Assembly (NCBI GenBank): GCA_022653695.1
Contig: JALCSW010000002.1
Span: forward strand, 124,001-188,000
Length of the DNA stretch: 64,000 bases
Origin: Bacilli bacterium
GTDB lineage: Bacteria; Bacillota_I; Bacilli_A; RFN20; CAG-826
Reading direction: 5' to 3'
The notes under the pieces are model-generated. The model saw nothing but the letters and a program-made list of their open reading frames with translations. It was not told the DNA's origin and made no database searches. A program made the translations under genes and the position numbers. Shown here in pieces: positions 49,850 to 59,203 of this stretch (position 1 is the stretch's first letter; the number at the start of each line of letters is the position of its first letter).

Positions 49850-50416
49850 TCACTGGAGAAAGGAAACGACCAGTTTTCGTAACCCGGAAGTGGTCACGAA
49901 TTTGGGGGAAAAGCAAACCGCGGTCGGGGCGTACCCGAGCGGGGCCTTCCGGCACGCGGCCAACTCGCTTTGCCTAGCGAGGTCGCTCTTCGTGTAAACG
50001 AGAAGATAAGGAACGCGGTTCCCCTTCAGAAAGGAGATGAGCAAAAGGTCGTCTTGGCTCGGGCCCCTTCGGCTGTCGATGAGGACCACCGCCCCCTTAA
50101 GGAGGGGATTGCCGCCGAAATAGCCTTCCATCATGTCGCGGAAGGAGACGTCCTCGCGGGTGCCGTATTCGGTGTAGCCGTACCCGGGGCTGTCGACGAG
50201 ATAGAAAGACGAGTCGACGAGAAAATAATTAAGCAACCGGGTTTTGCCGGCCTTTTTGCTGGAATAGGCGATTTTTTGGCCCGTCAGGGCATTCAGAAAA
50301 GTGCTTTTGCCGACATTGCTCTTGCCCAAGACGACGATCTCGGGGAGTTGGTCCTTGGGCCGATATTCCTTGCTCGGGCAGCTGATAACGTAAGAAACGC
50401 TTTTGAAATCGAACAT
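49850..50416 (-). CDS. engB: ribosome biogenesis GTPase EngB/YsxC
   Basis: LPEIVVLGKSNVGKSTFLNALTGQKIAYSSKKAGKTRLLNYF, DSPGYGY; downstream of lon. Confidence 0.95.
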   Translation of the reverse strand: MFDFKSVSYVISCPSKEYRPKDQLPEIVVLGKSNVGKSTFLNALTGQKIAYSSKKAGKTRLLNYFLVDSSFYLVDSPGYGYTEYGTREDVSFRDMMEGYFGGNPLLKGAVVLIDSRRGPSQDDLLLISFLKGNRVPYLLVYTKSDLARQSELAACRKAPLGYAPTAVCFSPKFVTTSGLRKLVVSFLQ

Positions 50417-50496
50417 AGGGCTATTATACCTTTTGCGGGGCCTGTGGCAATCGGGCCCGGTTGGTTTTCCCCGCGTGGGGCCCGCCCAGCCAACGA

Positions 50497-50528
50497 AAAA
50501 GGGCGGGAAGCCTAAACCTCCCACCCTG
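50497..50528 (-). terminator. intrinsic terminator downstream of lon
   Basis: Minus strand GGGTGGGA-loop-TCCCGCCC-TTTTT. Confidence 0.75.
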
Positions 50529-50538
50529 ATAAATCGTC

Positions 50539-52890
50539 CTATTTCGGCTGATAGTCCTTGAAAATCGCGTGCTTCACCGCGTCGTCGACGTTCCTAATGA
50601 AGATGATCTTGAGATCTTTCCTCACCTCGGCGGGCAGCTCGCCCACGTCCTTGCGGTTGGCTTCCGGAACCAAGATGGTCTTGATGCCGCTGCGAAGGGC
50701 CGCGAGGCTCTTCTCGCGCAAACCGCCGATAGGAAGCGCGTTGCCGCGCAAGGTTACCTCGCCCGTCATCGCGACGTTGTTGTCGCAATAGCGGCGCGTG
50801 AGGCAGGAGATGATGGCGCACGTGATGGCGACCCCGGCCGAGGGGCCGTCTTTCGGCACGGCGCCTTCGGGGACGTGGATATGGATGTCGTTCTTCTGGA
50901 AAAGCTCGTCGGGGATCCCGTATTTGCTGGCGTTGGCCCGCACGTAGTCGACCGCGATCTGGGCGCTTTCCTTCATGACGTCGCCGAGTTTGCCCGTGAG
51001 GACGAGCCCGCCCTTCCCTGGGAAGAAAGTCACTTCCAGCGGGAGGATGTCGCCGCCGAATTCGGTATAGGCCAAACCGGTGATGACGCCGACCTGCGGG
51101 GCTTTTTCCTTCTTCGTGTCCTCGAAAATCTCGACCCCGAGGAGCTCGCGCACCTTTTTGGCGTCGATTTTGATCGGGCGGACGGTCTTGGGGTGACGGA
51201 TCAGCTCCACCACGGCCTTCCGGCAGATGCTGGCGATAAGGCGCTCAAGCTCGCGCACGCCGGCCTCCCGGGTGTAGAACTCGATGATCTCCTTGATGCC
51301 GCTCTCCTCAAAGAGGATGTCCTCGGCCTTAAGGCCGTTGGCCTCTTCCTGCTTATGGACGAGGAAGCCTTGGGCGATCTTGATCTTCTCGAGCTCGGTG
51401 TAGCTGGGCACCTCGATGAGCTCAAGGCGGTCCCGCAGCGGGGCGGGCACGTTCTCCAGGTAGTTGGCGGTCGCGATGAAAAGGACGTTCGACAGATCGT
51501 AGGGCTCCTCGAGGTAATTGTCGTTGAAGGCGAAATTCTGCTCCGGATCGAGGACCTCGAGAAGGGCGCTCGAGGGATCGCCTTTGTAGTTGGCGCCCCC
51601 GACTTTGTCGATCTCGTCGAGCAAAAAGACCGGGTTCACCGTGCCGACGCGGGTCATGCCTTGGATGATGCGCCCCGGCATGCTGCCGACATAGGTCCGG
51701 CGATGGCCGCGGATCTCCGCCTCGTCGCCGATGCCGCCCAAAGAGGCTTTGTAGAACTTCCGCCCAAGGGCGCTCGCGATGGATTTGCCGAGGCTCGTCT
51801 TACCGCATCCCGGAGGGCCATAGAAGCACAGAATCGGGGCTTTGAGGTTGCCCGTCGACTGTTTGACGGCCAGATATTCGATGATTCTTTTCTTTACTTT
51901 CTCCAAGCCATAATGGTTCTTGTCGAGGATTTTTTGGACATTGTCCAAATCGTCGTTGTCATCCGACTTCTGATACCAAGGGACGTTCATGAGGACGTCG
52001 ATGTAATTCATGATGAGCGAGGCCTCGAGCGAGGCTTCCGGCATCATCTCGTAGCGATGGAGCTCGCTCCTGACCTTGGCCTTCACGCTCTCGGGGTAAG
52101 GGTTCTTCTCGAGTTTCTCCTTGATGCTGTCCTCGCTCTCGCCGCCGTCCTGCCCTTCGCCGAGCTCGTCCTTGATGGCCTTCATCTTCTCGCGAAGGAA
52201 GTACTCCTTCTGCGACTTCTCGGCCCGCTCACGGACGGTGTCGTTGAGCTTCTCGTCGATGTCGGCGATTTCCTTCTGCTCGGCGATCGCGCCCAGAATC
52301 TCGGTGAGGCGGGCGTTGACCTTCGGCTCGGCGAGGAGTTTTTGCTTCTCTTCGAGCGACAAGGGGAGATAAGCCGCCAAGGTATCGCCCAAATCCAAGG
52401 CGGAGACGCCTTTGCCGAGCGTGTTGATGGCGCTTTTGGGGATGTCGCGCCCGACCGCGGGGGATTTCTCGAGGCTCTCCACCACTTTGCGGACGAGGGC
52501 GACCTCTTCGGTCCGGTCGCCGAGAACGTCCTCGATGATGGTCCCATCGGCCAGGAACGAGCCGCCTTCCATGCGGATGCGGTTCAGGCGAACGCGCTTC
52601 GAGCCGATGACGCGGATGCGATAGAGCTTATCCTGAGCCACGTAGTTGACGATGCGGCAAAGGGTGCCGAAAAGGCAGATGTCCTTCTCGCCGATGTCAT
52701 CGACCCGCGGCTTGAGCTGCGAGCCCACGAACAAAAGGGAGTTCGTGACTTTGCGGGCCTGATCGACCGCGGCGAGGCTATAGGCCCGCCCGCATTCGAT
52801 CGACTCCGTCACATTAGGGAAAACTACGAGCCCGCGCGTGACGAGCAGGGGCAGGCTCAGCGAATTTTCTTTTTTGGCGACTTCTTCCAT
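50539..52890 (-). CDS. lon: endopeptidase La (Lon protease)
   Basis: CFYGPPGCGKTSLGKSIASALGRKFYKASLGGIGDEAEIRGHRRTYVGSMPGRIIQ; DGPSAGVAI Ser-Lys dyad region. Confidence 0.98.
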   Translation of the reverse strand: MEEVAKKENSLSLPLLVTRGLVVFPNVTESIECGRAYSLAAVDQARKVTNSLLFVGSQLKPRVDDIGEKDICLFGTLCRIVNYVAQDKLYRIRVIGSKRVRLNRIRMEGGSFLADGTIIEDVLGDRTEEVALVRKVVESLEKSPAVGRDIPKSAINTLGKGVSALDLGDTLAAYLPLSLEEKQKLLAEPKVNARLTEILGAIAEQKEIADIDEKLNDTVRERAEKSQKEYFLREKMKAIKDELGEGQDGGESEDSIKEKLEKNPYPESVKAKVRSELHRYEMMPEASLEASLIMNYIDVLMNVPWYQKSDDNDDLDNVQKILDKNHYGLEKVKKRIIEYLAVKQSTGNLKAPILCFYGPPGCGKTSLGKSIASALGRKFYKASLGGIGDEAEIRGHRRTYVGSMPGRIIQGMTRVGTVNPVFLLDEIDKVGGANYKGDPSSALLEVLDPEQNFAFNDNYLEEPYDLSNVLFIATANYLENVPAPLRDRLELIEVPSYTELEKIKIAQGFLVHKQEEANGLKAEDILFEESGIKEIIEFYTREAGVRELERLIASICRKAVVELIRHPKTVRPIKIDAKKVRELLGVEIFEDTKKEKAPQVGVITGLAYTEFGGDILPLEVTFFPGKGGLVLTGKLGDVMKESAQIAVDYVRANASKYGIPDELFQKNDIHIHVPEGAVPKDGPSAGVAITCAIISCLTRRYCDNNVAMTGEVTLRGNALPIGGLREKSLAALRSGIKTILVPEANRKDVGELPAEVRKDLKIIFIRNVDDAVKHAIFKDYQPK

Positions 52891-52929
52891 TGCTTTTTCC
52901 TCCTAACGAGCGAAAAGGCGATTGCCTTC

Positions 52930-52957
52930 ATTATAGAAGACCCTTTAGCACTGTCAA
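52930..52957 (-). promoter_or_regulatory. sigma-70 promoter of lon, -35 inside CIRCE
   Basis: Reverse complement TTGACA-N16-TATAAT. Confidence 0.9.
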
Positions 52958-52971
52958 GCAATGAGTGCTAA
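52945..52971 (-). promoter_or_regulatory. CIRCE element upstream of lon
   Basis: TTAGCACT-N11-AGTGCTAA. Confidence 0.95.
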
Positions 52972-52975
52972 AAAG

Positions 52976-53007
52976 GGCAAAAGCCAAGGCGGATCAGACC
53001 TTGGCTT
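52976..53007 (-). terminator. intrinsic terminator downstream of tig
   Basis: Minus strand AAGCCAAGG-TCTGATCCG-CCTTGGCTT-TTGCCCTTTTT. Confidence 0.8.
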
Positions 53008-53024
53008 GTCAAAGAACGGACGGA

Positions 53025-54314
53025 TTACTTGCTGACGGAGACGATGAAATCGTGGACCTTCTTGTCCTGAAGGTTGTTGCGGAAGCCGTCCATGTTCTTG
53101 GCGAGGTAGCCCTTGACGTCCTCTTCCTTGAGTTTGTACTCGGCGGCCATGCGCTTGATCTCGGCGTCGACGTCCGCGTCGGTGACGACGATCTTCTCGG
53201 CGAGGGCGATCTCGCTTAAGACCGCGAATTCCTTGATCTCGTTCTCGGCCTGAACGGCGAACTTCCCCTTGAGGTCATCCTCTTTCTCGCCCGTGATCTG
53301 AAGATACTGCTCAAGGGTGAGGCTTTGTTGCTCGAGGCGTTTCTTGAGGTTGTCCTCGAGCGAGGCGGCCCCGGCCTTGATGACCTCGGGGTCGATCGTG
53401 ACTTTGGCGTTCTTGACGATCTTCGCCACGATGGCGGAGTAGTATTTCTGCTCGCTTTCGCGGACTTTCTGGGCGAGGAGGGTCTTTTTCTCGTATTCCT
53501 TGAGCTGGTCGACGTTAGCGACGTCGGCGATCTTGAGGGCCTTGACGCTTTCCTCGTTTAGTTCGGGGACCCGCTTCTCCTTGATCTCGTGGACCGCGAC
53601 TTTGAAGGTGGCCTCTTTCCCCGCGAGCTGCTTCACGTAATTCTCGGGGAATTTCACTTTGATATCCTTGCTCTCGCCCGCTTTGAGGCCCACGATGGCT
53701 TCCTCGAAGCCCGGGACGAAGCTGTGGCTGCCGAGCTCGAGCGCGTAATTATCGGCTTTGCCGCCCTCGAAGGGGGCCAAGGCGCCCTTCTCGTCGGGCA
53801 GGAAACCTTCGAAATCGAGCGTGACGGTGTCCCCGTCCTTGGCGGGACGGTCCACGAGGGCGAGGGTGCCGTTGCCGGCGAGAAGCTTCGCGATGGCCTC
53901 GTCGACTTCCTTGTCCGTGAGGGCGGGCGCTTCCTTCTTCTCGCTTAGCCCCTTGTACTCGCCGAGGGTGACGCTCGGGACGAGGATAAGCTCAAAGACG
54001 ATCTGAAGCTCGTCGGCGTCGATCTTGCTCACGCTGACGTTGGGGCGGAAGTACGGCTGAAGCTTCTCTTCCTTGAGAACCTCGGCGAAAACGGTCTGAA
54101 GCAAACCTTGGATGGCGTCGTCCCAAATATCGCTTTGGCTGACGTGCTCCCGAAGGAGCTGCTCCGGGGCTTTGCCGGGACGGAATCCCGGGACGGAAAC
54201 TTTGGCGGAGAGTTTTCTGAAGCTCTTCTCCTGCCCGGCCTTCCAAGCCTCTTTGTCGACGTCAACGGTGACTTTGACGCGGCTTTCGCTTACTTTCTCA
54301 ACGGAATGTTTCAT
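53025..54314 (-). CDS. tig: trigger factor
   Basis: VPGFRPGKAPEQLL, DFEGFLPDEKGALAPFEGGKADNYALELGSHSFVPGFEEAIVGLKAGE; tig-lon-engB order. Confidence 0.95.
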   Translation of the reverse strand: MKHSVEKVSESRVKVTVDVDKEAWKAGQEKSFRKLSAKVSVPGFRPGKAPEQLLREHVSQSDIWDDAIQGLLQTVFAEVLKEEKLQPYFRPNVSVSKIDADELQIVFELILVPSVTLGEYKGLSEKKEAPALTDKEVDEAIAKLLAGNGTLALVDRPAKDGDTVTLDFEGFLPDEKGALAPFEGGKADNYALELGSHSFVPGFEEAIVGLKAGESKDIKVKFPENYVKQLAGKEATFKVAVHEIKEKRVPELNEESVKALKIADVANVDQLKEYEKKTLLAQKVRESEQKYYSAIVAKIVKNAKVTIDPEVIKAGAASLEDNLKKRLEQQSLTLEQYLQITGEKEDDLKGKFAVQAENEIKEFAVLSEIALAEKIVVTDADVDAEIKRMAAEYKLKEEDVKGYLAKNMDGFRNNLQDKKVHDFIVSVSK

Positions 54315-54410
54315 AAATGCATGGACTCCTATCCTGTGAAGTTACGGCTACCAATATACTCTATCTATAGATAGTTGCCTAGCAAAAGGGCCTATTTTCG
54401 GCCCCAACGG

Positions 54411-55340
54411 CTAAATCGAAAGGGGCGGGGCCGCCTTCAGGGTCCGCTCAATCTGGCTTTGAAGGGCCTCCACGGCCTCTTTCTTCAGCGAAAAGCGCTC
54501 CAGATAGCCTTCGATGCCGAGGGTGCTATGAAGGTAGGTTTGGGCGAGCCCAAGAAGGGCGGTCAGAAGCAAGGGATCCTCCGCGTCATGGATCACTTCC
54601 TCGGGGTAAACGTCGAGGATGTAGTCGTTGAGGATCGAAAGGGCGGCGTTATAAACGCTCGGGTCGCGGGCTAGATTCGACATGTTCCGGGCGAAGGAAT
54701 CGAACGGCTCCCCGGAATAAGGGGGCTTCAAATCTTTCGGAATAAGCCGATAGACGTTCCCGTTTTTGTTGAAAACGACCTCCTGATCGTATTTATGGGC
54801 CACGAAAAGAAGCAGGGCGTAGGTCTTGACGGAAGGGTGCCGCTCGCTGACGAGGATGTCCTTCAGGATGTCGTAATAGACGGGCGTCGCGGGGCCTTGG
54901 ATGTAGTTGAGGAGCGAAAGGACCTCGTAATCGTCCTTGCTTTCCTTCAGGAGGCGACGGATTTCCTCGGGGCTTCGGCTCACGGAAAGTTGAGCGTTCC
55001 TCTCGTTGGTTCGGATGAGGCCCGGCAAAGCGCGAAGGTATTCCTCCACTTCCTGGGAGACATAAGGCTGGTTTTGGTAATGCTCAAGGTCGGCGTAAGC
55101 CCCGTCGAAGTCCTTGAGGATGAAACGCATCTCGAAATCGCTTTTCATCGCGAGGGCGAAGTTGGCCTTCTCCATCGCCGGGCGGTTCGCTAAAAGGGTG
55201 TCGAGGGCCTCTTTCGGCTTCGAAAGGGCCAAAAACGCGCTGCAGCGATAAAACAAATGGGAGGGGTCGGGATCTTTTTCGGTGAGGTCAAGCGCCAGTT
55301 GGTATTGCCCCTTGTCAAGAAGGGTTTTCAAGGAATCCAT
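54411..55340 (-). CDS. TPR-like helical repeat protein of unknown function (possibly DUF3196-like)
   Basis: LKTLLDKGQYQLALDLTEKDPDPSHLFYRCSAFLALSKPKEALDTL pattern. Confidence 0.6.
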   Translation of the reverse strand: MDSLKTLLDKGQYQLALDLTEKDPDPSHLFYRCSAFLALSKPKEALDTLLANRPAMEKANFALAMKSDFEMRFILKDFDGAYADLEHYQNQPYVSQEVEEYLRALPGLIRTNERNAQLSVSRSPEEIRRLLKESKDDYEVLSLLNYIQGPATPVYYDILKDILVSERHPSVKTYALLLFVAHKYDQEVVFNKNGNVYRLIPKDLKPPYSGEPFDSFARNMSNLARDPSVYNAALSILNDYILDVYPEEVIHDAEDPLLLTALLGLAQTYLHSTLGIEGYLERFSLKKEAVEALQSQIERTLKAAPPLSI

Positions 55341-55423
55341 AATGTTATCATAGCATGTTGCCAAGCCCGGACGGAACAACCCGATCCCAGCGGAAGCCTG
55401 CCATGCCATAGAAGGGACATTTT

Positions 55424-55846
55424 ATGACGGATTTCTCAACCATCATCACATCCATCCAAGAAGCGACGGGACTGAGCAACAAGGACTTCGCGAAGCAAAT
55501 GGGGGTCAGCGCCAAAACCCTGTGGGCTTACGAGCATCGAGGCGCCAACCCCCGTTGGGACCGAGCCGAGGCGATCTTCGATAACCTCGGCCTCGATTTG
55601 CCCGGCCTCCTCCTTTCGGGGTCAAGCGACAAATGGGAGAAGATTCTGCGCGTCGAAGCCTCGCTTTTCTGCCGCGAGGCGCGAATCGACGAAGAGGAGG
55701 CCTATCGGATCGCGAAACGGACGTCGATCGTCCTCAAAGTGCTGTCGAACCACGCCAGCGCGACCGTAAGGCGGATCCGCAAAAAGGCGTTCGAGGAAAA
55801 AAGAAGGGCCGACGCGGCCCCGTCGGCGAAAAAAGCCGCCCATTAG
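55424..55846 (+). CDS. small XRE-type helix-turn-helix protein
   Basis: TGLSNKDFAKQMGVSAKTLWAYEHRGANPRWDRAEAIFDNL. Confidence 0.75.
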   Translation: MTDFSTIITSIQEATGLSNKDFAKQMGVSAKTLWAYEHRGANPRWDRAEAIFDNLGLDLPGLLLSGSSDKWEKILRVEASLFCREARIDEEEAYRIAKRTSIVLKVLSNHASATVRRIRKKAFEEKRRADAAPSAKKAAH

Positions 55847-55984
55847 CTAGCGGCCGGCGACGACATTGATGACGTAACAGACGTCTCCGCAGCCATGACC
55901 CCCGGACTTGGCGCTCGAAGAGCAGGCTTCCAAAGCAAGGGACAGGGCAAGCAGCAGCAAGGCGCGGACGACGCTTTTCCTCAT
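55847..55984 (-). CDS. 45-aa micro-lipoprotein overlapping the TetR stop codon
   Basis: MRKSVVRALLLLALSLALEACSSSAKSGGHGCGDVCYVINVVAGR; lipobox LEAC; ATGA overlap with upstream gene. Confidence 0.6.
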   Translation of the reverse strand: MRKSVVRALLLLALSLALEACSSSAKSGGHGCGDVCYVINVVAGR

Positions 55985-56535
55985 AGGGCTTGCCCTTCCG
56001 CGAGCGCGGCGATCGCCTCGACCCCCTTTGAGGCGACTTCGGCCGGGCTCTGGCGGAAATCGTCGTCCACCCATTCCTCCAAAAGTCCGCACGTCAACGA
56101 GGCGACGATGAGGCAGAAAGTGCCTTCGAACCCTTCGCTTTGATGGCGGGCGACGACCGATTGGATGTAATGGGTATTCGGCAGGTATTTGACGCCAAGC
56201 CCCTCCAAAAGGGAGAACTGGCTCTGCTTTTTGGCCATGAGCAAAACGTCTTTGTGCTCCGAGGCGAAAGCCAAGGTGCTGAGAACGAAATCGTAATAAG
56301 TGTCGCAATGGGGATTTTGGTAAAAGGGCAGGATAAACGAGTAAAACCCGTAATCCAAGACATCGATGACATCGCCGAAATTGCGATAAAATGTTTTTCG
56401 GGTCACGCCGGCCTTCGTGGCGATGGCGGTCACGGTAAGGTCGCGGAGGTCGGCGTTCCGCAAAAGCTCATAAGTGGCCATGGTGATTTTGACGAGCGAG
56501 CGCTTGACCCGCGGGTTTTTCGATTGGTTGAACAT
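55981..56535 (-). CDS. TetR/AcrR family regulator
   Basis: VKITMATYELLRNADLRDLTVTAIATKAGVTRKTFYRNFGDVIDVL. Confidence 0.88.
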   Translation of the reverse strand: MFNQSKNPRVKRSLVKITMATYELLRNADLRDLTVTAIATKAGVTRKTFYRNFGDVIDVLDYGFYSFILPFYQNPHCDTYYDFVLSTLAFASEHKDVLLMAKKQSQFSLLEGLGVKYLPNTHYIQSVVARHQSEGFEGTFCLIVASLTCGLLEEWVDDDFRQSPAEVASKGVEAIAALAEGQAL

Positions 56536-56633
56536 AGTGGTATCTATTTTAGCGAGCCTTTGCCCGAATGACACGTTTTTCGGATAATGAGGCAAAAAAC
56601 AGACCGCCGACCCGAATCAAAGGGCTTGCAAAA

Positions 56634-57170
56634 TCATGGCTCGGGGGTTTCCCCGACGATCGAGACTTCCCCAACCGGGATGGGGTCGGGGGTTTCCTTT
56701 GGCGCCAAATGGGTATGGGAAAGGCGCCAATCGCGGAGCTTCTTCGGAACCCAAAAGCCGAAGACGCCCCCCGTGACGAGGAAAAGGAAGACGTAAAGGA
56801 GCCAGCGGAGGATGATCTCGCCGCCATGTCCGTCGAAAACGAAGCGCTTCCCGTCGATCACGGTGCGCTTGCTTTGATAGGAAGCGACCCAGCCGTAGCA
56901 CCAGGGAACCATGACGGAAAGGGTCGCGACCGAGAGCAAGCCGCAGCCGACAAGCAGCCAAAAATAGCAAAAACCGCAGCCCTCGAACCGCGAGGGGTTG
57001 AGGGGTTTTGGCTTTGCCTTCTTTTCCTCACGGGCGGACCCGCTCGCCTCTTCGAGGGGCTTCGGCGCATCCGCTTCCGTGGGCGCAGGTTGCCCAACGA
57101 GGGGCGAAGGGGCGGGTTCCTCGTTCCGCTCAGGCTCATCGTTCACGACGTAAAGAGTTCTTTCATCCAT
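56634..57170 (-). CDS. membrane protein with DUF898-like segment
   Basis: YQSKRTVIDGKRFVFDGHGGEIILRWLLYVFLFLVTGGVFGFWVPKKLRDWRLSHTHL. Confidence 0.7.
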   Translation of the reverse strand: MDERTLYVVNDEPERNEEPAPSPLVGQPAPTEADAPKPLEEASGSAREEKKAKPKPLNPSRFEGCGFCYFWLLVGCGLLSVATLSVMVPWCYGWVASYQSKRTVIDGKRFVFDGHGGEIILRWLLYVFLFLVTGGVFGFWVPKKLRDWRLSHTHLAPKETPDPIPVGEVSIVGETPEP

Positions 57171-57245
57171 GGCGATACCTCATATCCTTATGCTTTCTTA
57201 ATTATACGGGATGGCGGGAAAGGAAAGAAAGCGCCTGATCCAGGC

Positions 57246-57860
57246 TTAGCGAAGACCCTTTTTGAGCCTGATCGAGTCCTGGGCGGTTATCTTCCTGATG
57301 ACCCTGCAGGGGTTGCCGGCCGCCAAAACCCCCGACGGGATATCGCGAACGACGACCGAGCCCGCCCCGATGACGGAGCCGCTTCCGATTGTGACCCCGC
57401 CGCAGACGGTGACGTTCGATCCGAACCAACAGTCGCTCCCGATCGCGATCGGCTTGGCGTATTCCTCGTCCGTCAGGACCCCCTTTTCGTTAAGGAACAT
57501 CTCCCTCTCTTCGCTTAACAAGGGGTGCATCGGGGTGACGAGGGAAACGTTCGGGCCCATAAAAACGTTATCCCCGACCGTGATGGGGCAAACGTCGAGG
57601 ACCACGAAATTGAAATTGGCATAGCTATGTTTCCCGAATTTGGCGTTGATTCCGTAATCGAACTGGATCGGCCCCTGCAAATAGGGAACATCATCCTCGC
57701 CCAAAAGGTCCGCCAAAATAAGCCGCCGCTTGGGGTCGCCCTCGCCAAGAAGATTGTATTCGCGGCAAAGGTCGTGGGCCTTTCCCCGCAAAGCGACCAA
57801 TTCCGAATCGGAGGCATCGTAGATTTTCCCGGCGATCATCCGTTCGTATTCCTTTCCCAT
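57246..57860 (-). CDS. maltose/galactoside O-acetyltransferase (hexapeptide repeat)
   Basis: MGKEYERMIAGKIYDASDSELVALRGKAHDLCREYN..., IGSDCWFGSNVTVCGGVTIGSGSVIGAGSVVVRDIPSGVLAAGNPCRVIR. Confidence 0.93.
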   Translation of the reverse strand: MGKEYERMIAGKIYDASDSELVALRGKAHDLCREYNLLGEGDPKRRLILADLLGEDDVPYLQGPIQFDYGINAKFGKHSYANFNFVVLDVCPITVGDNVFMGPNVSLVTPMHPLLSEEREMFLNEKGVLTDEEYAKPIAIGSDCWFGSNVTVCGGVTIGSGSVIGAGSVVVRDIPSGVLAAGNPCRVIRKITAQDSIRLKKGLR

Positions 57861-58207
57861 GAAAAGGCTCCTTCTTAAAAAACTATTATCGCACAAGCCA
57901 AGCCGGACCGCTCCTAATCTTCGCGAGACCGGGGGAACCTCGGCGATCGAAACCGCTCCTCTTTTTTTCATCTCTCTTCCATGGCTTTTTTAGAGACCGA
58001 CCCAGCCAAAGCGTTCCTCTCCTCAAATCTTTTGCGCTTTCATTATAATAGCGATGTTTACTGGCTTTTTTTCAAATCTTCAGAAACGAATCCTCACCCA
58101 AAACAAAAATTCGATAAGCAACCGGAAGTTTACATAAAGAAACGCCGGGTTGGTGGCGGACCCAGGAAGAATAAACTACTATATTCAACGTCAAAAGGAG
58201 ACTGCAT

Positions 58208-58921
58208 ATGACAACAGGCCAAAAGATAACGAAACTGCGAAAAGCGAACGACATCACCCAGGAAGAGCTCGCGGACAAGCTCGGCGTGTCCCGCCAATCG
58301 GTGTCCAAATGGGAATCGGATCTCGCCTATCCCGAGACCGACAAGCTCATTGCTCTCGCCACCCTCTTCAATTGCTCCGTCGATTATCTATTGAAGGATG
58401 GGGAGGCGGAGAAGCAAGCGGATAAGCAGGCGGACGATCGCGCCCGCGGCGAGGCGCCCAAAGCCAAGAAAAAGGCCGCGGACATCATCAACATGAAAGG
58501 GATGCCGTTAGCGATCTCCACATTGGCTTTCGCCGTCCTCGGCTTCATCGTCCTCGCCGTGAGCCGCCTTGATATCCCCTATGGATACTACGGCTACAGC
58601 CTCACGCTTTCCCCCAATTTCTACGATCTGTCCTTCTACAAAATCACGGTCAACGACAATCCGGCGATCAACCTCTTCGCCCTAATGAGCTTCCTCCTCA
58701 CCTTCGCGGTCCTCGCCCTCGGGGGGTTCTATTTCTTCTTCAACCGCCGAAAGCTCGCCCTCGCCTGCAAGATCGTGGGCGCGACCCTCGCCGGCTTCTA
58801 TATCCTGACCGTTCTTTTCGGGGTCGAATACGCGGCCGCCCAGGATTGGTTCTTCGCCGTCCTCGTCCTCGCCTACGCGATCGCCATCTGGTTCATCAAG
58901 CCGTTCCGTTACCACGAATAG
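58208..58921 (+). CDS. XRE-family transcriptional regulator with C-terminal transmembrane region
   Basis: ITKLRKANDITQEELADKLGVSRQSVSKWESDLAYPETDKLIALATLFNCSVDYLL then four hydrophobic segments. Confidence 0.9.
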   Translation: MTTGQKITKLRKANDITQEELADKLGVSRQSVSKWESDLAYPETDKLIALATLFNCSVDYLLKDGEAEKQADKQADDRARGEAPKAKKKAADIINMKGMPLAISTLAFAVLGFIVLAVSRLDIPYGYYGYSLTLSPNFYDLSFYKITVNDNPAINLFALMSFLLTFAVLALGGFYFFFNRRKLALACKIVGATLAGFYILTVLFGVEYAAAQDWFFAVLVLAYAIAIWFIKPFRYHE

Positions 58922-58934
58922 GGGCTCTTGAGCG

Positions 58935-58961
58935 AAGGCCGGTTTTTGCCGGCCTTTTTTT
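58935..58961 (+). terminator. intrinsic terminator
   Basis: AAGGCCGG-TTTTTG-CCGGCCTTTTTTT. Confidence 0.9.
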
Positions 58962-59171
58962 CTTTTCTCGCGAGGCGGCCGCGCGAGGCCCCAAGCCCTT
59001 AGGCTGGTCAAATCGGGCCACGAATGGGAAAATGGGGCCATGGACGCCATCTTTGCCAAGCACCACGCCGCTTCCTCAGCGAATGGGGCGATTTTCCTTT
59101 CGCCGGCCAAAACGAACCTTCATCCTTTTCGCCCAAAACAAGGAGCATCGACCCCGCGGAATCGGAAAAAC

Positions 59172-59203
59172 CCAATAAAAACGGAAGGGCGACTGTATTG
59201 ATT
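59172..59203 (+). promoter_or_regulatory. candidate ECF-sigma promoter, copy 1
   Basis: CCAATAAAAACGGAAGGGCGACTGTATTGATT, shared with 60761-60792. Confidence 0.6.

Noticed and set aside
50569-52971. 800-aa plus-strand ORF over lon
   Set aside because: Antisense to the intact lon gene; long antisense frames are expected from GC-rich codon bias and the translation shows no family motif.
57981-58211. 76-aa ORF in the AT-richer region before the XRE regulator, with GTTTAC-like half sites
   Set aside because: No SD and overlaps the XRE promoter/start; half sites too degenerate to claim an operator.
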